From Cymbomonas tetramitiformis (Eukaryota > Chlorophyta > Pyramimonadophyceae > Pyramimonadales > Pyramimonadaceae): a DNA stretch of 64,000 bases. Under the pieces are notes generated by a model. The model was not told the DNA's origin and searched no databases. It worked only from the letters and a program-made list of their open reading frames with translations. Positions 1 to 9,871 of this stretch are shown piece after piece. Numbering within the stretch: position 1 is the first letter of the stretch; every line of letters starts with the position of its first letter. Both the position numbers and the translations under genes were made by a program. The stretch lies in NCBI GenBank assembly GCA_001247695.2, contig LGRX02035342.1:1-64000 (forward strand). Reading direction: 5' to 3'.

Positions 1-1
1 T

Positions 2-1410
2 CATAATTTGAGATCATCTCCTCATAGCGAAGCTGTAGTTGACCATTTGCCTTTGGCACCAGAGCATCACGTTGGAAACCTGACCCATGAGAGCGACATA
101 TTTACGCCTAGGCGTGAAAGTGCACCTCCAAGTGGCGAGCGCGGTTTGTCAAGCGTGAACGAGTGGAGCGTCAGGCTGGCACGCCAAGCTGTAGCAGTGG
201 ATATTCTAGCGGTATGTGCATTGCGTAATTGGTGGAGTACTTGGACAGCACGAGTGCTCAGCGGGCGTGTTTCATCTGCGCTTACGACATGGCGCCTACG
301 TGCCCGTCTCGCACGCATGCGTGTTTCCCTTACAGCATGGCACGAGCGAGCTCACCGCAAGAATCAGGTCCAACGCAAAAAGCAAGATTTTGCTGGACAC
401 GCAAGTTCACGATTGGCGTCCCGGCTCTTGAGTGCATGGCGAGAAGAACAACGTCGTGTAAAAGAGATCACTCTCGAAATCACGGTGTGCAACATCGCCC
501 GGTCCGAGTTCTACGCGAGGAGGTGTATGAAAGCGTGGAAGGCTACCGTGGACTTCGCTTCCAAGTGCACCATGCCTATTCTACGAAAGGTGGGTTAACA
601 CACCGTAAGGACCCCTTACGGTGGGTTACCCAACCCTAAGTAAAACGATTGTTTCAGCCCCTAAACTGACCCCCTGATCATGTTCATGGTGGCAGGATGA
701 CTTTAGACACTCCCAAGAGGCATCCACGAAGAATTATATCGGATATATCCGGGGTTTTTAACCTGAAAACACAAACACAAACCGGCAAACCAATTATCGC
801 ATATAAATTGTGTCATATAGCGTAATAAACCGTCATACCACCCTCACTTCGCGTGACATTTTGAGGGTCAAGGTGGCCTCGAATGAAAATTTTGACAAGA
901 CACTACAGAAAGAGCAGCTCGAGAACTTGACAACATAGGTCTCCAAATTTCCAAAGGGCCATCGAGGAAGGCCACATATCTACCACTATACAAAATTATG
1001 TGGTAACCCACCGTAAGCATATATGATCGGAACCCGCTACACCCCCCCCCACTTCGCGAGCGCATTACACACATGGGGCACATCGCAGTCATCCTTAGTA
1101 TGTTCCTCAGCTTTCATTCAACTCATAAACTGTCTGAAAATCGATAGGTTTGATACCGTAGACCTCATAACGCCACCACTAGAGGCCGCCAAAAAATCCT
1201 CTTACGGCGGGTTAACCCACCGTAAGATTAGTAGAATAGGCAACCACCTTTGCGGTCCAGCGTGAACAACATGTGAAGCGCGAAGTCCTCCACGAGTGGT
1301 CAGCTCTGACGGACACGCCTGACGTGACCCCGAAACAATGGGCGACCTTGCGTAGACATCTTCGCCGCCTGTGTGGCCAAGAAGACTCCATTGCTGCAAT
1401 CACATGGGAG
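2..1410 (+). CDS. Sfi1-like repeat protein, 3' part (exons 2-589 and 1261-about 1410)
   Basis: The gene is cut by the window start. Exon 2-589 encodes about 195 residues with repeated Trp-centred helices (for example LTTWRLRA, LTAWHERA, LLSAWREE, MKAWKATV) at roughly 20-35 residue spacing. This is the pattern of Sfi1-type proteins, long helical rods that bind centrins at centrosomes or basal bodies. The exon ends in phase 0 at 589 before GTGGGT. The next exon opens after an AG at 1259-1260, keeps the frame and adds another motif (VLHEWSAL). A donor at 1411 (GAG before GTGCGG) is my choice; the frame stays open to 1833 but loses the Trp pattern. The intron 590-1260 is made largely of inverted-repeat DNA. 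Family assignment rests on repeat pattern only; other Trp/Leu coiled-coil proteins could look similar. Confidence 0.55.
590..1260 (+). mobile_element. Intron composed of terminal-inverted-repeat (MITE/introner-like) DNA
   Basis: The intron begins inside a palindrome-derived motif (GTGGGTTAACACACCGTAAG from 590). It contains an inverted partner at 615-640 (CTTACGGTGGGTTACCC...), an internal copy at 1002-1017 (GGTAACCCACCGTAAG), and a 26-bp near-perfect palindrome at 1201-1226 about 34 bp before the acceptor. 615-640 and 1201-1226 are in inverted orientation, so they look like the terminal inverted repeats of an element of about 610 bp. The donor GT lies in the repeat motif, as expected if the element supplied its own splice site. 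No transposase is encoded. Confidence 0.5.
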
Positions 1411-1817
1411 GTGCGGCTGAGAACGAAGAGTGGAGAGCAACGCGTGATCCCATCTCGTGGACTCCTTCTGTCGCATGTTACCTCAGCAAGCCACCATTAT
1501 CATCACCTCCACTCTGCACGACCACTCGTCACGACCATCCCAGCCAACCGGCCTGCAAGGCTGGTGCGGTTGGGAGTGAGCGTCGAGGATGTGATAACGA
1601 CTCTAAGGCGTACAACCACTTTGGGAGCAAATGTTCAACAGCATGGTGTACAATCTGTACCTAGCCGCAACCCCTATTGTGCCCGGAGGCACAGCGTGAG
1701 CCGATATGCCTATGCGTCCGTATGTATGTCATCGGGGGTAATCTGGGATTGGCATGATGACAGTGAAATTGGGCTTGAAATCACGATGAGAATGAATACC
1801 AGATGTCCGGGGTATGA

Positions 1818-2043
1818 CAGTATGACAGTATGACACTATGACACTATAGTAGTATGACAGTACTGTGGGGGGTGTCATCGTGGCACTCAGTCAGACCCTC
1901 GAAGAATGGTCGGATTCGCATCGGGGTTGGAAAGACAATGAAATCGAATATCAGATATCAAGGTTATGACAGTATGACAGTATGACGCTATGACAGTATG
2001 ACAGTATGACAGTACAGTAGTATGACAGTACTGTGGGGCAGTC
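1818..2043. repeat. TATGACAGTA microsatellite, two blocks
   Basis: Blocks of TATGACAG(T/A) repeats occupy about 1818-1862 and 1966-2037. Each is followed by a similar tail (AGTACTGTGGGG... then GTCATCGTG), so a unit of about 175-185 bp containing microsatellite plus tail is duplicated. No coding function is apparent. Confidence 0.75.
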
Positions 2044-2670
2044 ATCGTGTCAGTCTGTCGGCATAACATCTGAATCGAGAATGACGAATCGGAATTAGAA
2101 ATGAGATCGGATCGGGAATTGAACGTTGAGCCGAAGTGTGACATCGGCTGTCGAGTGGTTGACCCTGCAACCTGAGTGACGAGTGAATAAGTGGAGCACT
2201 TGAGAAGTGTTTAGCCTTCAGAACTCGGAACCGAATTATCGTTTGTACCTCAATCTGGCCCTGATCCAGTATATTATAAAAATCCGAATTGTGTACCTTT
2301 GCACGTTCAATCAAAAACATATCTCCGAGCATCTGTCGTAGTGCCCACGGGCACATTTGGTATCAGTGTGCTGCGAATTCGCCCCTGCGCAACTCGCCCA
2401 CGGACCTATTGGAACTTTCGTTGTAATACAGGGGGAGAGCTGTACTTCCGGCTATACGTGCGCAATTTTTGCCTCTGTAAGTGCATTTTTTTTCGTATAC
2501 AACGGCCGTATTCTCTGGGAAATATCTTCAAAACGTCATATTTCAGCTCCTTAACACTGGGGGCTCAAACGGGCTCAGAAACCCAAGCATTCGTTTTCCG
2601 ATCTTAAACCCAAAGTCCGTCCCAGGCCACAAACGACCGTCAGGGAGCACCCTGAAGGGTTTCCCCGGTC
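2044..2670. other. Region without recognisable gene
   Basis: Short ORFs on both strands lack recognisable motifs. From about 2550 there is a short stretch (CTTAACACTGGGGGCT) resembling 47,487-47,502 in front of the complete gypsy element, so the leader of the truncated element may begin here. Confidence 0.4.
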
Positions 2671-2759
2671 TACAGTAGCCAAGAAAACCACATAGCTTAC
2701 CTTTCAGAGCCCCAAAAAGGCGAAAAACCGCCCAAAACAGCCAGGAGTACAAGAAGGAG

Positions 2760-4835
2760 ATGACGACTGCCCTACCGAACATTGATGGACTCAGACATGA
2801 CCCCCAAGATGAAGCCAACATTAACCTGGACCCTGAGCTGAGCAAGAAGGGGCCGCCCTGCCAGCGCATCTACAAGAAGTCTGCAGAGGAACTCCGCCAA
2901 CTTCGAGAACGCGTGGAGACCCTGATGTCCAAGGGCTACATCCGACCCTCTTCCAGCCCTTATGCAGCTCCCTGTCTGATGGTCCCCAAACCGGGGAACC
3001 CCAAGGAGCTGCGACTGGTGATCGACTACCGGCTCCTCAACCGCCAGACAGTTAAGGACAAGTATCCTCTCCCAGACATCCAGATGATGTTCGACGAGAT
3101 GCAGGGTGCGAAGTTCTTCTCTTCGTTCGACGCGGTGGATGGCTTCTGGCAAGTACCGATGGCACCAGGGGATGTCGAGAAGACCGCCTTCACCACCCAG
3201 ATGGGGTCATATGAGTGGTTGGTCATGCCGCAGGGGCTGCAGAATTCACCGTCTCAGTACCAGCGACGGATGCAGCGGGCCTTGGGCCATCTCCCATTTG
3301 TCCGGATCTTCATCGATGACGTGGTCGTCTTCAGCAACACCGCTGCAGAGCACTACGAACACGTCAAACAACTGCTCCTGACGTGCAGGGAGAAGGGCGT
3401 CTTCCTCAAGAGGTCCAAGTGCCAACTGTTGAAGAAATCCTTGCGGTTCCTTGGCCACTGTATCTCCGCGGATGGCTGCAGACCCCAACACGACAAGGTG
3501 GCTGCAGTGAGGGACTGGCCCGAACTGGAGACGGTTACCCACGTCAGGCAGTTCTTGGGCCTGGCGGGGTATTACCGCAGGTTCATTCACTGCTTCTCCG
3601 AGATCGCTCAGCCCCTCACCCGGTTGACCAAGTCGGACGTACCCTGGGAGTGGGGTCCCATGCAGCAGTGGGCCTTCGAGGAGCTGAAGAAGGCCCTCAC
3701 ATCAGCGCCAGTGCTCGCCTTGCCCAACATTAAGGGTGCCGCAGACGGCACAGCACCTTTCGTGGTGCAGACGGATGCTAGCGGCATCGCTCTTGGGGGA
3801 GTACTGATGCAAGACAATGGAGATGGTCTTGGGCTGCGCGTGATAGCATACGAGAGCCGCCAGTTCTCAGCCGCCGAGCAGAATTATCACACCGGCGAGC
3901 GTGAGCTAGGTGCTCTACACCATTGTACCACCGTCACCTGGCGGCATTACCTCATCTTCACCAACTTCCGCATCCAGGGTGATCACCGCCCCCTTGAATG
4001 GCTGATGGAACCTGGCAGAGAGCTTAGCCGCAGACAGGCACGCTGGTACATGGATCTGGTGGAGGTGGGAGTCCCGAGAATGGAGTACATCAAGGGAGCG
4101 CTGCTGCTGGTACCAGACGCCCTGTCCAGAAGACCCGACTTCAAAGACAAGGACGTTCGCGAGGGGTTGAAGGAGGCAGGAGTGATCGACCCCACCTCAG
4201 ACCTGCCGAAAGACCCTCTGGCAACGCTGGAGTCTGAATGCTTCTCCAGCTCACCACCCGCAGCTCATCCCCACTGGGCCCAGACGGTTGACTGTTGGCT
4301 CTCAGCAGTGGAAACCCTCTCCGTGGCGGAACAGGCCATGGACATGGGGGAGACCATCGCTCTCGTTAATCCGAAGCTCTATAAGGGAATGAAGGAGGAT
4401 CACCTCGACTTCGACATGCCTGACTGGCCTGAAGCTGATAGCGCGAAGCCGACAGAAGCTCCACACGAACCCCCTGACCGAGCTCCACCTCAGATAAGGA
4501 TAACGAGGAGTATGTCACGCGCTGGGAAAGCCTCTACGACCCCAGCGCCTCCACAGTTGGCGTCACCGAAGACGCGAACGCCTACATCACGAGCTGACGC
4601 ATCGGAGGCGCCCACTGAGAAGGTGCCAGCGAGCTCATCACCCCCGCAGCAGGCGCCCCAGCTGTCAGCTCCATCCCCGGTCCTTCAACAGCATCACCGT
4701 TGCGACAGCGACAGAAATGACCATGCATGCGACAAAAAAGACCGGGTTCCGGGTGCGCTTGATCGTGCCCTTCCCCTGAGCGACCAACTGCACCTTGTTT
4801 GGTTGTGGTCCCCGTCCGCGCTTGCCCATGACTGA
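2760..4835 (+). CDS. pol: Ty3/gypsy Pol fragment: reverse transcriptase-RNase H, truncated element
   Basis: This uninterrupted 691-codon frame covers RT from about residue 25, including the tetrad FIDD near residue 183 (YxDD box), and the RNase H domain starting at VVQTDASGIALGG near residue 335. It ends in a Pro/Ser-rich linker with the ITRSMSR motif. It is closely similar to the RT-RNase H of the complete element at 54.2-55.6 kb (same PQGLQNSPSQYQRRMQRALG and HLPFVRIFIDDVVVFS segments). Gag, protease, integrase and chromodomain are absent. The reading frame is open from about 2671, after a TAG; the ATG at 2760 is only the first Met, so the natural start was upstream. Retention of a long open frame suggests a recent truncation. 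No LTR was found on either side. Confidence 0.9.
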   Translation: MTTALPNIDGLRHDPQDEANINLDPELSKKGPPCQRIYKKSAEELRQLRERVETLMSKGYIRPSSSPYAAPCLMVPKPGNPKELRLVIDYRLLNRQTVKDKYPLPDIQMMFDEMQGAKFFSSFDAVDGFWQVPMAPGDVEKTAFTTQMGSYEWLVMPQGLQNSPSQYQRRMQRALGHLPFVRIFIDDVVVFSNTAAEHYEHVKQLLLTCREKGVFLKRSKCQLLKKSLRFLGHCISADGCRPQHDKVAAVRDWPELETVTHVRQFLGLAGYYRRFIHCFSEIAQPLTRLTKSDVPWEWGPMQQWAFEELKKALTSAPVLALPNIKGAADGTAPFVVQTDASGIALGGVLMQDNGDGLGLRVIAYESRQFSAAEQNYHTGERELGALHHCTTVTWRHYLIFTNFRIQGDHRPLEWLMEPGRELSRRQARWYMDLVEVGVPRMEYIKGALLLVPDALSRRPDFKDKDVREGLKEAGVIDPTSDLPKDPLATLESECFSSSPPAAHPHWAQTVDCWLSAVETLSVAEQAMDMGETIALVNPKLYKGMKEDHLDFDMPDWPEADSAKPTEAPHEPPDRAPPQIRITRSMSRAGKASTTPAPPQLASPKTRTPTSRADASEAPTEKVPASSSPPQQAPQLSAPSPVLQQHHRCDSDRNDHACDKKDRVPGALDRALPLSDQLHLVWLWSPSALAHD

Positions 4836-5392
4836 TTTTGCGATTCAGAGGAGAGCGAGAGTGCCACAGTGTAGACACAGAGTAGTAGAGACTTGAAAAT
4901 TGAAATGGTCCAAACGACGGACGAGCCTATCTATATACGAACCCCATAATTTCTGGTGGGAGGATTCGGGAAATCGCATTTGGGCTCTTATCTGCCATAA
5001 TGCGGTCCAAAGATCGGTTTCTCCAATGATATTGGAATGCGCTTCCTATGATTTGAATTAATCCTCTTATGATAATCGACCAATCGATATCTTTCACTGA
5101 GTATTGCGTGGATTGATAGCGGACTGCAATGTTTGAAATACTCGATCGCGAATTCTGATATTTTCGAGCGATTATCAACAAATTATGATATTTCGAAATG
5201 GTAATCAATCGATTCTGATTATCGAGCGGGGCGATCAATCGATTCTGATTATCGAGCGGGGCGATCAATCAATTCTGATTTTCGGGCGGAGCGATCGATC
5301 AATTCCAATATTCTGATAGTGCAAAATTAACTATCAATCGATTCCGATATTCTGATTAATCGATAGTATCAGAATATCAAACAATCGATTCC
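4836..5392. repeat. AT-rich spacer with 30-bp tandem repeat
   Basis: From about 5201 to 5300 the unit ATCGAGCGGGGCGATCAATC plus GATTCTGATT (30 bp) repeats about 3.3 times, decaying at both edges into GATTCTGAT/ATCGAT variants up to 5390. It lies directly upstream of the first exon of the transposase gene and could be a subterminal repeat array of that element. There is no gene between 4836 and 5392. Confidence 0.6.
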
Positions 5393-8300
5393 ATGCCTTG
5401 TGACGCGGACGAAGTAGAGACCGAAGTTTTGTTTGAATCAGCTCGAGAGTACCAAGACTTAGCATTGGAACAAACTGGAGGTCTCAGTACTGAATTCGGA
5501 GATGAAGAGCTAGGTTCTTGGCTACTATCCAAATTACTAATCCTTTCACAAGGACCTAGAGTAAAACAATACAACTGGGCATTGCGTATGGCCTATGGGT
5601 CTCAATGTGGGACGATATTGTGCAGAGATGCGGGCGAGGCGCCCCCGAGGCGTACGAGGCCCAAAGCAAGGAGTCTCCCCCGCCGCCCAATGCTGAGGCA
5701 CCCACGAGCCCTCCACTAGCCGGCGGGAGTGCAAGGTAAGGGACTCTCGTGGGGCATGGTTTCCCTCCCACCATTCCTCACGTGGCTCGCTGCAATAGTG
5801 CTGCAGCACGCTATCGTGATGGTTGCAGCATGTTGATGGGATGTTGAACACATGTTGGGACGATATTGTGCAGAGATGCGGGCGAGGCGCCCCCCGAGGC
5901 GTACGAGGCCCAAAGCAAGGAGTCCCCCCCGCCGCCCAATGCTGAGGCACCCACGAGCCCTCCACTAGCCGGCGGGAGTGCAAGGTAAGGGACTCTCGTG
6001 GGGCATGGTTTCCCTCCCACCATTCCTCACGTGGCTCGCTGCAATAGTGCTGCAGCACGCTATCGTGATGGTTGCAGCATGTTGATGGGATGTTGAACAC
6101 ATGTTGGGACGATATTGTGCAGAGATGCGGGCGAGGCGCCCCCCGAGGCGTACGAGGCGCACGAGGGGCATGCTTTAGATGGGACCATCGGAAGTAGCAT
6201 GCCTGACTTGCGGGCATCCTCAATGTCGACTAGTTCATCGTCCATATCGAAGAGCTTTTCCAGGTGATACATCTCATCATGTTTCCTTGCCTACTTGCTT
6301 TAGCCGTAACTATGCTGCAGCACGCTATCGTGATGGTTGCAGCATGTTGATGGGATGTTGGAAACATGTTGGGACGATATTGTGCAGAGATGCGGGCGAG
6401 GCGCCCCCCGAGGCGCACGAGGCGGCAAATTCAGCTGGTTTAGACGACGGCAGGTACTATTTCGGGATTCCTGGATTCATTGATGTAGTCACTGTTGACG
6501 CGGAACGTAGTCCTCACCAATTTCCACTTGACGTTACCCCCGAGGGAGACAACCTACCATCGAATGCGGAAGAAGCCTACGACTTCTTCGAAGCTCATCA
6601 AGCAATTTTGACACCGATCCGTATGGAAACTGTTGTCTACCTAGTACACGATGGCAACTTCGAGGCGACTACATACGGCTCGCTGCTGCCCGACGACTCT
6701 CAACTCGATAATCCTACACGAGACAATGTGCGGGAGGTTCGGTGCCTTGGGCGACATTGGAGGAGCGTTTCGACAATAAATGATTGGCCAGATTTGATCC
6801 GTGCGGTTGGAGTTTGGTCTTTAATTGCAGTTACCACGGATGCCATGGCTGCCGAGATGGAAGAGCCCATGAGGTATGTACGAATATTTAGGCACCTCAA
6901 CTTGCATACTGATTTTTCATGATATAATATGTTGCAATATATCAGAAACCGTTGCCGGTATATTGAATATGTATGGGAGATATACTGCGGTGGGCGAAGC
7001 AGATCTCCGGTGGAAGAGCCAGCTGAGGCGAAGGACACCGAGATGGGTGAGGTGAAGGACACGGCGGGCGAAGCCGATCCTTGGCTCTCGCTCCATGCAA
7101 TGCATCGTCGAAATGTGGGCACCGTAACATTGGAGCGAGGGCGGTTTCTATGTGATTGTGCCATGTGCTACGGAGTTGACCTACGTGGAAACGTGGTGAG
7201 CAAGGCCACCCGCACACGACATCGGAAACTCCACGGGCAGATCCAGCCACCCGCACCGGACCCTGAAGAAATCGATGCTGTAGTTTGTGGCAACCGCGGC
7301 GAAACCTTAAGGTACTCTACGCCCTTTCTCTCCCATGAATGATTGGGCAAGCTTGCGTGACAACACATTCGCAATATGTTGACAACGTGTTGAAGGTGCA
7401 TTGCAACTCTCCTACAGACATACGGATGTGGACGTCACGATGGATGACAAGGAGGGCGAACATGCTGAGGAAGCCGGGAGGACAAGCGCAGAAGACGAGG
7501 TGGTACACGCACAACAGGACGTGGAAGCCAAGGATGTGTCGAGTCAAGGCGGCGAGGCCGGAGTTCCCGACGACGAGGATGGCGATGCGCCTAAGACCGA
7601 GGATGCCGATGGTGAGACCAAGGATGGCGGTGGGGAGGATTTGGGGTTCGATGAAGAAGACGACGGAGATGCCGTCCACTCCGTTAAAGCAGCGATTGCT
7701 ACACAATTGGAAAGTATTGTGAATGCTGCAAAGGAGCTTTTCGGAGGGGAGACGGTAAGAACGCGTTATTATGCCAAATATCGTGCAGTGAACTGCACGT
7801 GCAATATGTAGTATGCATATCTCCTACATATTGACAATGTATTGCAGTATATTGCATATGTATTGACAACCACTGAAATTGCGATGTGTACGCAGGACCA
7901 CAACGTGCGGCGATCAACTAAGCTCCTCGCGGATCTTCTGGAATGGAACTTGGAGGAAAACTTGACCCAAAAATCGTTTTCCTCGTTGTGTGAGATCCTA
8001 CTTCACAACTTTGATGAGCTTCGCGAAACCCATTTCCCCTTGACGTTCGCTAAAGCTATGGGTACTTTCGACGCTTTTAGTACGCCGTACCAACGAGTGG
8101 ACATGTGCGTCAATGGATGTTGTTTGTACGAGAAGGAGTTGGAGAACGCGGATCATTGTCCACACTGTAAAGAATGCCGGTGGCAAAGCTTTGGAGCGGC
8201 GGAGGTGGATGGCACTCCGGAGGATGGCACTCCGAAGAAGCCGCGATTGCAATTCCTTTGGTGGCCCTTGAAGGAAATTTTCCGGAGGCTATTCCATTCA

Positions 8301-8690
8301 CCTGAAGTTGCTGAGCTCATGCGGGCGCATGGCCGTCATACGTCTCCTGAAAGTGGATGCAAAGACACAATTTGGGGTAAGAGCCCAGCACGCGTCTATG
8401 ATCCCAATGCTTGTGATAGGATCTGCAAAGGGCATATCTGCAATACACTTAACGTATGTCTTTGACATATTGCAGATGTACACATACAGTTGTATGTATA
8501 CCGCGGTGAGTTGTATTTTGTCCGGAGTGTGCAGACGGAGATGCGTGGAAAGAGAAGAAGGCGCGGTACCCAGAGTTTTTCCAGGAGTTGCGGAATATAA
8601 TCATCCTGTTCTGCGCGGATGGGGCTTCCGTATGGAAAAACAAGGCGGGCGTGTTTCCCATGTATTTCCAAATCTTGAACTTTGAAGTTG
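5393..8690 (+). CDS. CACTA/EnSpm (TNP2-like) transposase gene, multi-exon, 3'-truncated
   Basis: The exons I support are 5393 to about 5558 (ATG start), 5874-5984, 6388-6873, 7003-7311, 7418-7754, 7896-8376 and 8535 to about 8690. All junctions from 6873 on are GT-AG and phase-consistent (for example AG|A at 6873/7003 and TGG G|AC at 8376/8535). The 7896 exon has the TNP2 signature: Cys pairs in NADHCPHCKECRW, then LKEIFRRLFHSPEVAELM. The 8535 exon adds DGDAWKEKKARYPEF and LFCADGASVW, matching the family's DGxAW and LCTDGFNPF regions. Exon 7003 carries CDCAMCYG and TRHRKLH, a likely DNA-binding or zinc region; exon 7418 is strongly acidic. The catalytic DDE core that should follow is missing after about 8690, so the gene is probably inactive. 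CACTA transposases cut and paste elements with CACTA ends; I did not find such ends. Confidence 0.7.
5626..6420 (+). repeat. Tandemly duplicated exon-intron unit (about 248 bp, 4 copies)
   Basis: Exon copies start after TGTGCAG at 5626, 5874, 6123 and 6388. The second copy (5874-5984) is 111 nt, phase 2 on both sides, so it can be added without breaking the frame; it encodes a Pro/Ala/Glu-rich segment (AGEAPPEAYEAQSKESPPPP). Copy 1 is 110 nt because of one missing C and would shift the frame. Copy 3 diverges after about 40 nt. Copy 4 runs into the long exon 6388-6873. The introns between (for example 5736-5873 and 5985-6122) are near-identical. Confidence 0.75.
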
Positions 8691-9251
8691 AGATAAAAGC
8701 CGAGAGGGCAATCGTAGTCGAATTCCCACTCATAAAAGGTTTGGGCAAGTTAAAATTTACGCCGGCCCGACCTGCGGAGTCTTAGTGCAAGTTTAAAAGG
8801 CAATTTTCAAGTAATTTCGCTGACCGCCAGTTCGAAACGCGTTTGACGGCTAGTTTGAAATCCGGAGTGCCATCAGAAATTGCAGTGGTGCGTCGTGGTC
8901 AATCATAACCTAATAGATAGTTTGAAACACATACAGGGTAGAATATTCTGTATATCAGTGTTTTAATACTATCGCTGTACGCAAAAATATGAGGCTCAAA
9001 CGGTGATAATATGTCTGTAAAAGATATAACATATGAGAGTCTGAGAGTCTAAGTAGCTTATGCTACGTGCGCTGTGTAAGGCTGTACGAGTACGGTGATG
9101 CTCGAGTACTCTAACACGTGGCTCGCGGTCACTATCGCTGTGACTCGCGGTCTCTGTCGCTGTGACTCGCGGTCTCGAGCCGAATAATGCAGTCATCTGT
9201 CACATGCATCGAGGAATGTCATACAGGGGGCAGTACTATATATCTAGTCCC
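8691..9251. other. Non-coding region between transposase relic and LTR element
   Basis: I see no gene. 9115-9180 has about three tandem copies of a 22-bp unit (GACTCGCGGTCTCTGTCGCT). The sequence up to 9256 is the insertion target of the LTR element. Confidence 0.6.
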
Positions 9252-9256
9252 CCGTG
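9252..9256. repeat. Target site duplication, left copy (CCGTG)
   Basis: The five bases CCGTG immediately before the 5' LTR are repeated exactly after the 3' LTR at 20,999-21,003, as expected for integrase-mediated insertion. Confidence 0.88.
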
Positions 9257-9871
9257 TGTCAGGGTTATGACCGATGACATATGTGTCATACATGTCACAC
9301 GTGTCATACCTATCATACATGTCATGTCATGTCATGTCATGTCATATATTATTATGACAGTCGGTCGTGTCATATATTATTATGACAGTCGACAGTATGG
9401 TCGATCATGACTGTACAGGTCGAGTCGCGTCATACATTTATGACAGTCGTCAGTACGGTCGACGATGACTGTACATGTCGCCAGATGATTATGTCATATC
9501 ATCAGGCATCCCTGTCATCGAGAGTTCGTATGATTGAACTCGAAGATGGCAAAGCAAAGATACATCTTGGAAACAAACCAAGAACCATCTTTAGCTTCCA
9601 GCATGCGCGGAACTCGCATGTGCAGCATGAACGAACTAGTCGTTATTACCATGCTGGTCGTTCAACCTACGTCTCGGGTTCACAACCCAATGGCGGTACC
9701 ATCTAAGATGATGGGTGACGTAGGTATAAAAGTGAGGAAGCGTTGTGCTTCAGCAGTATCTTCTCACAGAAGCCTGCACTCATCCCCGCTCATTACTTAC
9801 GCGTGTGTTACCGTCCCATAACACAGCGCTTTATATCAATATACTGAGGGCTCGCTTATCTAGCCCTAACA
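9257..9871 (+). repeat. 5' LTR
   Basis: It starts TGTCAGGGTTATG and ends TAGCCCTAACA, giving imperfect 8-bp inverted ends. The first 250 bases (U3) are packed with TGTCAT/ATGACA motifs, including a 28-bp tandem unit with TCATATATTATTATGACAGT. A TATA box (TATAAA, 9725-9730) lies just after GTGACGTAGG and probably sets the transcript start 25-30 bases downstream. The sequence after the LTR (GAATGGTATTCTCCGAC) is a weak primer-binding-site candidate. Confidence 0.88.
9725..9730 (+). promoter_or_regulatory. LTR TATA box
   Basis: TATAAA is preceded by a TGACGTA (CRE-like) motif; the same pair occurs in the 3' LTR at 20,853-20,858. Position within the LTR fits the U3/R boundary. Confidence 0.55.

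Noticed and set aside
5546..6223. 225-codon minus-strand ORF
   Set aside because: It is a shadow of the tandem exon-intron units of the transposase gene; it has no motif and repeats with the array.
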